From Sulfopaludibacter sp963835555 (GTDB lineage: Bacteria; Acidobacteriota; Terriglobia; Bryobacterales; Bryobacteraceae), in assembly GCA_963835555.1 (NCBI GenBank), contig CAWIGC010000041.1, positions 186,001-250,000 of the forward strand: a stretch of DNA of 64,000 nucleotides, in the 5' to 3' direction. Positions within the stretch are counted from its first letter, which is position 1. The number at the start of each line of letters is the position of its first letter. The position numbers were made by a program, and so were the translations under genes. The notes beneath the pieces are model-generated. The model was not told where the DNA came from, searched no databases, and was given only the letters and a program-made list of their open reading frames with translations. Positions 54,991-62,890 of this stretch are shown one piece after another.

Positions 54991-55042
54991 GATGCTTCTC
55001 CTTATAAGGGCCGCACTCACCGCAGGGCTGGTGAGGTTCCGG

Positions 55043-55591
55043 TTACCTTCCACTACCCCCGGCGAAAAGTTTTGGTTCCGCCTCGTGCATGTCCACGCCT
55101 ACGGCGCGGGTTGTATGCATGATGTCCCTGGCCTTGGCTACTTCGGCTGCCGTTCCGTGAGCCAGAACGAGAAACTTGTCCGATTTCAACGCAGCTTCGT
55201 ATTTCACGACACTGTCCTTGGGGATGCCAATGCTGTACAGTCCCGCCCCTACCGCGCTCAACCCACCCACCACAACCGCTCCTTCCAGTGCGCCGATGAT
55301 CCAGGCAACCAAAGGACCAGCGACCAGGATCGGCCCAATGCCTGGAATGGCGAAGAAAGCGGCTCCGAACAACATCCCCCATATACCACCCCAGAAAGCG
55401 CCCTGCTTGCCCCAGTATTTCATGCGATCGCCGGCGTTATAGTATCCGACTACGTGCTCGTCGGTGTGATAGTCCTTGCCGACAATGGACATTTTCTTCA
55501 TGTCAAACCCAGCCCTCTGCAGTTCCTTCACTGCTTCCTCCGCTTGGGAGTGAGTTTCGTAAATGGCTACAACCGAGTTCGTTTCAGACAT
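55043..55591 (-). CDS. General-stress-17M/DUF1269-like membrane protein
   Basis: A 182-residue protein from ATG 55591. Soluble N-terminal ETHSQAEEAVKELQRAGFDM and SIVGKDYH correspond to the GSP17M domain; the middle has a glycine-rich membrane hairpin (GGIWGMLFGAAFFAIPGIGP and WIIGALEGAVVVGGLSAVG); the C-terminal part returns to the soluble fold (KFLVLAHGTAAEVAKARDIM). It is related to the soluble protein at 34343-34741 but has the added membrane unit. Likely stress-induced; role unknown. Confidence 0.78.
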   Translation of the reverse strand: MSETNSVVAIYETHSQAEEAVKELQRAGFDMKKMSIVGKDYHTDEHVVGYYNAGDRMKYWGKQGAFWGGIWGMLFGAAFFAIPGIGPILVAGPLVAWIIGALEGAVVVGGLSAVGAGLYSIGIPKDSVVKYEAALKSDKFLVLAHGTAAEVAKARDIMHTTRAVGVDMHEAEPKLFAGGSGR

Positions 55592-55707
55592 GGCTTACGT
55601 TCCCTTCTTCTTGAATCGACTTCAGTCGCATTTCTGTGCCCAATGCGGACAATGTTTCGCCGGGCCGACGGAACACCCGGTGGATGCAATGCCCATCTGG
55701 ATCATTG

Positions 55708-56202
55708 CTATGCCAGGTTCCCAGTCGCCCGAAATGTGGACGTCTTCCTGCGGCCTGCAACGCCCGCCTCTTTTGCAGTGCGAATAGCGAAGTCATATTC
55801 CCAGCGGCTCCACGCAGCGAAGGTGACTCGCAGGACTTCCTCCGGCTCGAAAGGCGTTATTGGCACGTCGAAGCCGCCAATGTTCAGCACCCGCGCCCAA
55901 AGGTACTCGTCCGCCAAGCGAGAAAAGACAATGAGGTTTGGTGGATCCGGCCGTCTCGCTGTGGCTCTCAAAAGGTCCTCCCAGTTGCCGTCGGCGTGGT
56001 CACACTCGCAGAGGAGCACCGGGACGCTTTCGTCCCGCAGCAAGGCCAACGCTTCGCAACAGTCCGAAGCTTCGTGCAACTCCCAGTTTCCCTGGGCGAG
56101 GATCTCTCGAAGTCGAACAAGATCGACGCTCAAACTGCTGACCGTAAGAACCGCCGCAGTTCCCTCCGGCGATGGGATCGTCCCCTCTGTTCGGCGGCTC
56201 AT
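55708..56202 (-). CDS. Degenerate response-regulator receiver-like protein
   Basis: A 164-residue protein with a receiver fold: SSLSVDLVRLREILAQGNWE, ASDCCEALALLRDESVPVLL, then ECDHADGNWEDLLRATA. The usual acidic pair near the N-terminus is absent (VSSLSVD), the phospho-acceptor position reads E/C-D-H, and the Thr/Lys switch is not clear, so it is probably not phosphorylated in the normal way. No output domain. It may be an adaptor or a fixed-state regulator. First gene of the minus-strand block 56202-44118. Confidence 0.65.
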   Translation of the reverse strand: MSRRTEGTIPSPEGTAAVLTVSSLSVDLVRLREILAQGNWELHEASDCCEALALLRDESVPVLLCECDHADGNWEDLLRATARRPDPPNLIVFSRLADEYLWARVLNIGGFDVPITPFEPEEVLRVTFAAWSRWEYDFAIRTAKEAGVAGRRKTSTFRATGNLA

Positions 56203-56385
56203 TGAGTCCTCAACAGGATGCGCTATATCGGATGTTACCCTTCGACGTCAGTCAGGGAAACTGGGAAAACGCCTAGTAGGAACGAAACAGGGGAGCCATA
56301 CACTGGTTACAGAAGTAGGCCCAGAAAGCCCCGGAATACCAGGCAACAAAACATTCAAAAGTACTCAAAGCGACAATAGATGGAG

Positions 56386-56411
56386 GTGGTTATTTACTGT
56401 GGTTATTTACT
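56386..56411 (+). repeat. Two tandem 13-bp repeats beside an ISNCY-type end
   Basis: GTGGTTATTTACT occurs twice, head to tail (56386-56398, 56399-56411). Directly after come two related blocks, AAAGTGATAATGTCC and AAAGTAGAAATGTCC (from about 56420 and 56445), which look like transposase-binding repeats of the ISNCY-type element that follows. Confidence 0.6.
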
Positions 56412-56483
56412 GTAGCGGCAAAGTGATAATGTCCCCTTTTAGCAAAGTAGAAATGTCCTCTTGACAACCCCGAAGCTTGGGGG

Positions 56484-56813
56484 ATGCAGGAAGGACCACT
56501 ACTGATGACACAAGCCGATCGAGACCGGCTGGTGACTTTGAAGAAGGCGAAGAAGAGGCTGATCACACAGCGGGAGGCTGCTGAAGAGTTGGGCGTGAGC
56601 ACGCGCCATGTAAAGCGGCTGTTGCGCGCGCTGAAAGAGCGTGGTGACAAGGCCGTAGTCCACGGGTTGCGCGGCAAGCCATCGAACCGGCGGATCGCAG
56701 AGGCGACCGAGAAGGAAGCCGTGAAGACCTTATCGGCGGAGGTCTACGCAGACTTTGGGCCGACATTGGCAGCGGAGTATTTAGGCAAGCAACACGGGAT
56801 TGAGGCGAGTAAG
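56484..56813 (+). pseudogene. ISNCY-type transposase, N-terminal piece, split by an ISAzo13-type insertion
   Basis: From ATG 56484 (or 56505) the frame encodes TQADRDRLVTLKKAKKRLIT and a helix-turn-helix (TQREAAEELGVSTRHVKRLL), then FGPTLAAEYLGKQHGIEASK. At 56813 it enters the inserted ISAzo13-type element. The next codons resume at 58733-58789: VTVRQWMIRGKLWRAKKEG, in the same frame once the insert and its TAA duplication are removed. After 58789 the remainder is replaced by an ISL3-type element, so the DDE domain is gone. Confidence 0.8.
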
Positions 56814-56832
56814 GGGCGGCGCAAAAATAACT

Positions 56833-58529
56833 TCACAGATTCGGCTGGATCGTGTAGTTCCATCGGGGGAGTACTTTGCCAGGGGTGAGGCGGAGTGAAG
56901 AGACCAACCGTGGGTAGGGCTTGAGACGGGTCGGATACTCGTTTCGGCCAAGATACGCGGTCACGGCCAGCCCGGTTTGAGTATCGGTCGTGCGAATGAA
57001 CTTGAGCATTGTTTCGTAGCTGTCGAGGGGTTCGGCGGCCCAGTTCTTGGAGATCTCGGAGAACAACCGGTGCTCGATGGGATTCCACTTGGAGGCTCCG
57101 GTAGGGTAGTGAGCGATGGTGACGGCGATGCCGAAGGGATTGCAGACCTGAGTCTGAATTCCGATCTTCCAGGCCCAGGAACTGCAACTGTTGCTGCCGC
57201 CGGAGTCGGCCAAAATCAGAAGTTTGGGCGTGCGGCCATAGCTACGTGAGCCCTCCCGTCTCCACCAGGTGGCAATCGAATGAGCAGCGAAGGCCGGCGT
57301 GTCGTGAGAGATGCCGACGCAGACGGTGCCGCGGTTGTGAGGCGGATCGTAAATGCCATAGGAGATTCCCACCCCGCTGGCATCGGAGCGGAAGTCGTGA
57401 TCGTTCACCAGGACCGGGGAGCGGTCCCATTTGGCGCCGCCGTTTTTGAAATTGCCGATCATTTCGCGTTTCTTACTGTCGACACTGATGATGGGCAGGC
57501 CTTGTCGCTGGAAGCGAGTCCGCAGCGAGCAGATATGCTGGAACTGCTGATCGCGGTACGGGCTGGAGGTGGTGGCAATCTGCTTGCGGTTGACGCGCAG
57601 AGAGAAATCCATTTGGTAGAGAAGACGAGCCACCGTATTGGCCGAGACTGGGATATCGATCTGCTGGAGAACCTCGGCGATCGTCCCGGTCGTCTTGCGA
57701 GTCCACTTCAACCCGGTGATGGGGTCCCCGGCGGTGTCGTGCTCCAGAAGAATCTCGATGGCGTCAATTATTTGGGGCGTTTTTTTTCCACGCGCTTGCG
57801 CCCAGCGCCGGCTTTGCGGGCGCGGTCCACTTCCACATCCTGAGAAAGGAGCTGGTACCGCCCACGGGCTACGGTGTGTGGATCCAGGTCGAGGAAGCCG
57901 GCCAGTTGACGATCGCCACCACGGCCCAGTTTGAGAGATTCCAGCCCGGCATACAGACGGCGCTGCTGCTCGTCCAGCAGACTGTAGAACAGCAGGATGG
58001 CGGCCTTCACTTCCTCCGGAGAGACCTCCAGCACGGAGGGATCCACGACGGTGGGCAGGAACTCCACGGTACGGCGCGCCACCAGTTGCCGCCGTTGGAC
58101 GGCAGGATCGGTAGCTGTGCACAGATACCGGCCGGCGACGATCTGACGCGAAACCCGTCCTTGCTGAGTCAATTGATGGAGAGCATCCTGCACTTCGACA
58201 TGCAACAGCGGAGCCAGTTCATCGGCGAAGTATCCGCGCGGGGAACGATAAACGAATCCCTCTGCGGTGGCCAGCAGAGTGCCGAACCGTGAAAACCAAG
58301 CCTCTGCTTGCGACCACAGTCCGTGATCGTCAAAGCGAGCGATTTCGCTGAGGGAATAGTATCGGCCGCGATGCGAATAGCTGGTGAGGTAATCCAGCGG
58401 CTTGAGTTTGCGGAAGACGGTGACGTCGACAGAGGTGCCAAGGGCGAGTTTCAATTCATCCAGAGTGGCGATTTTGTTGCGCAGCAGAAGCGTGCGCAGG
58501 GCATCGGGGCGAAAGGAGAGTGGTCGCAT
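56833..58529 (-). CDS. ISAzo13-family transposase made by -1 frameshifting at an A8 run
   Basis: Two overlapping frames form one transposase of about 565 residues. The first (58529 to 57768, 253 residues) has a winged-helix-like N-terminus (LRNKIATLDELKLALGTS, VFRKLKPLDYLTSYSHRGRY), then LKLGRGGDRQLAGFLDLDPH and GAGRKRVEKK. In the second, after the shift, come TPQIIDAIEILLEHDTAGDP, SVDSKKREMIGNFKNGG, SDASGVGISYGIYD, and LILADSGGSNS with catalytic Asp residues. The junction is a run of eight A (T8 at 57780-57787 on the plus strand) containing the classic A-AAA-AAA heptamer in the correct frame. Reading -1 there gives VEKK-TPQII, the family consensus. A mutation in the run is the alternative. 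Confidence 0.85.
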
Positions 58530-58532
58530 AAT

Positions 58533-58576
58533 GTTATAGTTCCGACTGAACTAGGCCTCCTGTTCGGAACTATAAC
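58533..58576. repeat. Palindrome upstream of the ISAzo13-type transposase
   Basis: GTTATAGTTCCGA (58533-58545) and TCGGAACTATAAC (58564-58576) are exact 13-bp inverted arms around an 18-bp spacer, immediately before the transposase start. Position suggests an operator or a transposase-binding hairpin. Confidence 0.65.
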
Positions 58577-58826
58577 AAATCTACGCGACGTATGCCACGG
58601 TCCCTCTAGGACGGCAAATAGCAATAGAACCGGTACGCTGAGCTACTTCGGCCTTCTCCGAACCGCGCATCAGGGAGGATCGATTATGATAGATAAACGA
58701 CTATCGGTCTAGTTTTATTTTTGAGGCAGCCCTAAGGTGACGGTGCGGCAGTGGATGATTCGCGGCAAACTGTGGCGGGCAAAGAAGGAGGGCTCGTCCG
58801 GGGAATCTGTGGGTAACTTGCGGGTC

Positions 58827-59243
58827 TCAGCGCTGGGATTGAGTGAGGAAACGGTAAAACTTCCGGCAGGTGGAGTCGAAGGAGCGCTGCTCGTCTTCCC
58901 AGCCGTTGTGGATCAGCGGCCCGCCGTCCTCATGGATCACGTTGCGGACAAGTTGTTCCGCGGAGCTCTTTCTCAGACGAGGCTCTTCGTTCACGTCGCG
59001 GATGATCTCTCCGCCGAGCAGCCACATATTGTCGACGTGGTTTTGGATGGTCCTTTTCGACAGGCCGGACTCGGCGAGGTGAAGGAGGAAGGGCATGAAG
59101 TATTCCACAAGCCTTCGGCCGACAGGAAGATCCTTTTCCTCGCCCATCCAACGCTCCGGCCACTCCGAAAGATCGCGGCAATCGCGGCAGTAGGGCAATA
59201 GCGCGGCGGGCGTCAATGGGAGAGAATCGGGATTCGTCTTCAT
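58827..59243 (-). CDS. Passenger protein of the ISL3 element, integrase-N-terminal-domain-like
   Basis: A 138-residue protein starting at ATG 59243 with AGGAAG just upstream. It is helical: VGRRLVEYFMPFLLHLAESG, SKRTIQNHVDNMWLLGGEII, and a C-terminal RSFDSTCRKFYRFLTQSQR. This pattern resembles the SAM-like core-binding domain of tyrosine recombinases without any catalytic domain. It is divergent from the transposase with 24 bp between the starts, so both could share one regulatory region. I recall similar stand-alone proteins but not a function; helper DNA-binding in transposition is a guess. Confidence 0.65.
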   Translation of the reverse strand: MKTNPDSLPLTPAALLPYCRDCRDLSEWPERWMGEEKDLPVGRRLVEYFMPFLLHLAESGLSKRTIQNHVDNMWLLGGEIIRDVNEEPRLRKSSAEQLVRNVIHEDGGPLIHNGWEDEQRSFDSTCRKFYRFLTQSQR

Positions 59244-59267
59244 CTTCCTATCGATCCAGTCAACTTC

Positions 59268-60330
59268 ATGCGCCTTCCCAGAATTCTGAACCAGTGCCAT
59301 CCCATCCCGGGATTTGTCTACGGGCAAGCCAGCTTCGCCGAAGACGAGCAAGCCGTCCTCATCCCGGTCCGGCCGCGGAAACGATCCGCGGCTATTTGCT
59401 CGGGCTGTCATCAACCGGCGCCCGGCTACGACCAGTCTCCCACGCCGCGGCGATTTGAGTTCATCGGATTCTGGGGCTATCTGGTTTTTCTGGTCTATTG
59501 CATGCGACGGGTCAACTGCAAGCAATGCGGGGTGGTGGTCGAAGAAGTGCCGTGGGGCATGGGGAAGCACGCCTCGACCAAGGTTCACATGCATTTCCTG
59601 GGGCATTGGGCGCGCAAACTTTCCTGGAAGGAAACCGCCGAAGAGTTTCGCACTTCCTGGGATAAGGTCCACGACGCGGTGGAGTATCTGGTCACCTGGG
59701 GGCTGGAGCATCGCGTCCTGGGGGCGATTCGCGCCATTGGCGTGGACGAGATTCAGCGCGGCAAAGGGCACAAATATCTGACCTTGGTGTATCAGATCGA
59801 CTTGGGCTGTACCCGGCTGCTGTGGATTGGCAAGGAACGGACCGTGAAAACCTTCAAGGAGTTCTTTACCATGATCGGCCCGGAGGTGTCGGCGAAGATC
59901 GAGTTCGTCTGCTCGGACATGTGGAAACCGTATTTGGGGGTGATCCGCGAGAAGTGTTCCCAGGCCCTCAATATCCTCGACCGGTTCCACATCGTGGCCA
60001 AGGTGAACAAGGCGCTCGACGACATCCGCTCCGCCGAAGCCCGGCGCATGAAGGGGGACGGGTACGAACCGGTCCTGACCAAGTCCCGGTGGTGCCTTCT
60101 CAAGCGGCCGGCGAACCTCACCGCCAACCAGAAGGTGAAACTGAAAGATCTGGTGCGCTACAACCTCCAGAGCGTTCGCGCCTATCTGCTCAAGGAAGAC
60201 TTCCAGCAACTCTGGAATTACGAGTCCACCGCCTGGGCCGCCAAGTTCCTCGACCAGTGGTGCCGCCAAGTGATGCGCTCGCGGATCGAGCCGATGAAGA
60301 AAGTCGCCAGAACTTTACGCGCCCACCGCG
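59268..60330 (+). CDS. ISL3-family transposase (second type), C-terminally truncated
   Basis: From ATG 59268 the frame encodes an N-terminal LNQCHPIPGFVYGQASFAED, zinc fingers (AAICSGCHQPAPGYD, RVNCKQCGVVVEEVPW), and a DDE core with IGVDEIQRGKGHKYLTLVY and FVCSDMWKPYLGVIREKC. About 355 residues match. After ARTLRAHREQ the conserved end (helix before the final Glu motif, VVEGLNNKAK-like) is missing and the frame runs into a zinc-finger relic. The catalytic Glu is therefore lost. It differs strongly from the ISL3 copies at 29423 and 62898. Confidence 0.85.
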
Positions 60331-60332
60331 AA

Positions 60333-60745
60333 CAAAAGGATGTGCGCAACGCTTTCATCCCGGCCAGGCACGCCAACGATATTGCAGCGAAGCGTGCCGG
60401 GAAGCAGCCCGGCAAATGGTCGCGGTGGAAAGCCCAGCAGAGATACCGGACGACCACGGCAGGTAGACAGAAACGGAACGGGCAAAGCCACCGCTACCGG
60501 GAGCACACCAAGAGCCGGAAACCCGAAGAGCCAGAAGCGGTTAATGACCCTGCGAGGGTAATCGCTACGGAACATTTTTTTCGATCATTTCCTGCGACCG
60601 GCCGGGCTGCTACGTGGGATTCGTGCGTGCTCGGCGAAGTCCTTTACAACGCTTCTGCTCGCACAACTGCCGGCGCGCGATGGAGCGCGTCCGGGAACGG
60701 GAGCAACGCTGGAAACAGGGGCGTGATTTAGTCCGGAGATATTGA
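60333..60745 (+). pseudogene. Two-finger zinc-finger protein of a ParB/IstA element, 5' end missing and frameshifted
   Basis: The first finger reads TKGCAQRFHPGQARQRYCSE, ACREAAR. An extra C near 60414 shifts the frame; then follow KWSRWKAQQRYRTTTAGRQK and a basic tail. After another shift the second finger reads CDRPGCYVGFVRARRSPLQR, FCSHNCRRAMERVRERERRW, ending RDLVRRY at 60745. The copy at 28919-29248 matches the first finger and tail. The start is missing at the ISL3 junction. The ParB-like gene begins 37 nt later, so this is probably the first gene of that element. Confidence 0.65.
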
Positions 60746-60782
60746 TCGGCTGGCGGGGCTCGGCGTACATTCAGCCAGTCCG

Positions 60783-61889
60783 ATGCAACTGGAGTATCAC
60801 CAACTTGACCGGCGATGGGAGCACTTGCGAGTGCGCCATCCCGGGCGGCAGCGACGGCTGTTGGCGTCGCTGGCCGAGAGCGGCCAGCAAACGCCCATCG
60901 TGGTGGTGGCGGCCGAAGGCCAGGCGGACCGCTACGTGGTAATCGACGGCTATAAGCGGATCGCGGCACTGGAGCAACTGGGCCGGGACACGGTGGAAGC
61001 GGTGGTGTGGCCAATGAGTGAAGCCGCGGCCGTGCTGCTGGACCGCTCGCTGCGGCTGAGCGAACACGAGGCGGCGCTGGAGGTGGGCTGGCTGCTGGCG
61101 GAGTTGGAGCAGCGCTTTGGCTACGGTCTGGATGAGTTGGCGCGCCGGTTCGATCGCAGCGTGAGTTGGGTATCGCGGCGGCTGGCGCTGGTGGAGATTC
61201 TACCGGAAGCGATCCAGCAGCAGGTGCGCGAGGGCAAGATTCTGGCGCAGGTGGCTTTGAAGTTTCTGGTGCCTGTGGCGCGCCAAAGTCTGGAGGACTG
61301 CCAGCGTATGGCGGCGATATTCGCCGAGCATCACTGCGATACGCGGGAAGCCGGCCAACTGTATGGCGCGTGGCGCAAAGGCTCGCCCGCGATCCGCAAA
61401 CGCATTCTGGACAATCCCGAGCTGCTTTTCAAAACACAGCGGCAAGCACAAGAGAAAGCTCCGGCCGGAACCGGCGCTGAACTGTTACGCGATCTGGAAA
61501 TGGTAATGGCGATTGTGAACCGCGCGCAACGGCGACTGGCGGGTGCCGCTGTGACGGAGTTAGATGACCAGCAATCGAAGGCCGCGCGGCATCAGATCGA
61601 GCGCATTCAAAGCCAACTCCGCCGCATCGACGCGGAAGTCCTACTGGAGAAGAAACCGCATGTTGAGCCAAGCGCAACGCACCACGATTCTGGAACTGAA
61701 TGCGAAGCAAGTAAGCAAACGGGAGATCGCACGGGTGATGGGAATCTCCCGTGTGGCGGTACGCAAAGTCCTCCGCTCGAACTCCAATGCGGTGCCGGAA
61801 CTACACCGCGTCGAGAAGGCCGAACCGCACCGGCAACAGATCCTGGAGCTTTTCGACCGGTGCAAGGGGAATCTCGTGCGAGTCCATGA
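60783..61889 (+). CDS. ParB/Spo0J-like nuclease-domain protein of a transposon
   Basis: A 368-residue protein from ATG 60783. Residues about 10-95 are a ParB N-terminal domain (GRQRRLLASLAESGQQTPIV, YVVIDGYKRIAALEQLG); residues about 95-150 hold a helix-turn-helix (YGLDELARRFDRSVSWVSRR). The C-terminal region (about 150-290) is helical. The last 76 residues lie over the IstA-like gene in another frame and are low-complexity (Glu, Thr, Pro-rich), so the true end is uncertain. Chromosomal or plasmid partition is unlikely without ParA; position before a DDE transposase suggests a DNA-binding helper in transposition or target choice. Confidence 0.75.
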   Translation: MQLEYHQLDRRWEHLRVRHPGRQRRLLASLAESGQQTPIVVVAAEGQADRYVVIDGYKRIAALEQLGRDTVEAVVWPMSEAAAVLLDRSLRLSEHEAALEVGWLLAELEQRFGYGLDELARRFDRSVSWVSRRLALVEILPEAIQQQVREGKILAQVALKFLVPVARQSLEDCQRMAAIFAEHHCDTREAGQLYGAWRKGSPAIRKRILDNPELLFKTQRQAQEKAPAGTGAELLRDLEMVMAIVNRAQRRLAGAAVTELDDQQSKAARHQIERIQSQLRRIDAEVLLEKKPHVEPSATHHDSGTECEASKQTGDRTGDGNLPCGGTQSPPLELQCGAGTTPRREGRTAPATDPGAFRPVQGESRASP

Positions 61890-62890
61890 GGAGTTGGTAG
61901 CGGACGGCGCGAAGTTATCGTATACCGCGTTAACGGCGTTTTGCCGGCGACATGGAATCGGCTACGCGCCGCCGACGCCGGCGGGTCAGTATGCGTTCAC
62001 GCCGGGTGAAGAGGTTCAGCACGACACGTCTCCCCACGAACTCGAACTGGGCGGCAAGAAGCGCAAGGTGCAGACCGCATCGGCAGTGCTGTGCTATTCG
62101 CGGATGCTGTTCTTCCAGTGTTATCCAAACTTCCGACGCTTCGACTGCAAGGTATTTCTCACCGAGGCGCTGCGTTTCATGGGTGGCGCGACCACTCGGG
62201 TGATGATCGATAACACACACGTGGTGGTGCTGCGCGGCAGCGGACGCGACATGGTGCCGGTGCCGGAGATGGCCGCCTTTGGAGAGCGTTTCGGTTTTCA
62301 GTTCGTGGCGCATGCGATTGGGAATGCGAACCGTTCGGCGCGCGTAGAGCGGCCGTTCCATTTCATCGAGAACAACTTTCTGGCAGGGCGCACCTTCAGC
62401 AGTTGGGAGGATCTCAATCAGAGGGCGCGGGAGTGGTGCGATAAGGTCAACTCGACTTACAAGAAACATATCCGCGCGGTTCCCCGTGAACTGTTCGCCG
62501 TCGAGCGACTGCATCTGAAACCGCTGCCAACGTGGATTCCGGAAGTCTACCGGCTGCAGCAGCGCCTGGTCGATATCGAAGGGTATGTGGCGCTGAACAG
62601 CAACCGGTACTCGGTTCCGGTAGATTGGATCGGCCGCCGCGTGGAGGTGCGCGAGACCAGGGACAAGATCGAGATTCAACTCGATGCCCGCCGTCTGGTG
62701 ACGCACCGGCGCATCGCCGAAGCCGAGCACCAGCGAGTGATGCTGGCCGAGCATCGTCCTCCGCGCGGCCAGAGAGACGCGCGGCCCGATCCGCATCCCG
62801 AAGAGAAGGCCATTGTCGCGGCCGCACCTGAGTTGGCCGACTATGTCGCGGGGTTAAAACAACGCGCTCTGCGCGAGAATCTGACAAAGT
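61660..62890 (+). pseudogene. IS21/IstA-like transposase, C-terminus cut off by an ISL3 insertion
   Basis: ATG 61660 follows GGAGAAG. The frame has a helix-turn-helix (LNAKQVSKREIARVMGISRV), then a DDE/integrase core: D in EEVQHDTSPHELEL, D in TTRVMIDNTHVVVL, E in NRSARVERPFHFIENNFL. A C-terminal beta-barrel-like part follows (YVALNSNRYSVPVDWIGRRV). At LRENL the frame meets the ISL3 end (62891) and the normal tail is missing. No IstB ATPase is in the window; it may lie beyond the inserted element. The first 230 nt overlap the ParB-like frame. Confidence 0.82.

Larger units (their letters stand above)
56814..58732 (-). mobile_element. ISAzo13-type insertion sequence inside an ISNCY-type transposase gene
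   Basis: Inverted repeats of 18 bp (14 identical) at 56814-56831 (GGGGCGGCGCAAAAATAA) and 58715-58732 (minus strand GGGCTGCCTCAAAAATAA). A 3-bp TAA is duplicated at both sides (56811-56813, 58733-58735), and joining the flanks restores the interrupted frame GAG-GCG-AGT-AAG-GTG. Length 1.92 kb, one transposase locus. Confidence 0.82.
58790..60330 (+). mobile_element. Second type of ISL3 element, right end lost
   Basis: The left end begins GGGCTCGTCCGGGG at 58790, the first base after the ISNCY remnant, and resembles ISL3 termini. The element carries a minus-strand gene (58827-59243) and an ISL3 transposase (59268 on). Similarity to ISL3 transposases stops at about 60330, where the zinc-finger relic begins, so the right terminus has been deleted or replaced. 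Confidence 0.7.

Noticed and set aside
54899..56464. 521-codon open frame on the plus strand
   Set aside because: Crosses three well-supported minus-strand genes and has no recognisable domain.
58827..60269. 480-codon version of the minus-strand passenger gene
   Set aside because: The upstream part is antisense to the ISL3 transposase; the conserved protein starts at 59243.
60783..61889. ParB as a plasmid or chromosome partition gene
   Set aside because: No ParA gene and no parS-like palindromes nearby; the transposase context is a better explanation.
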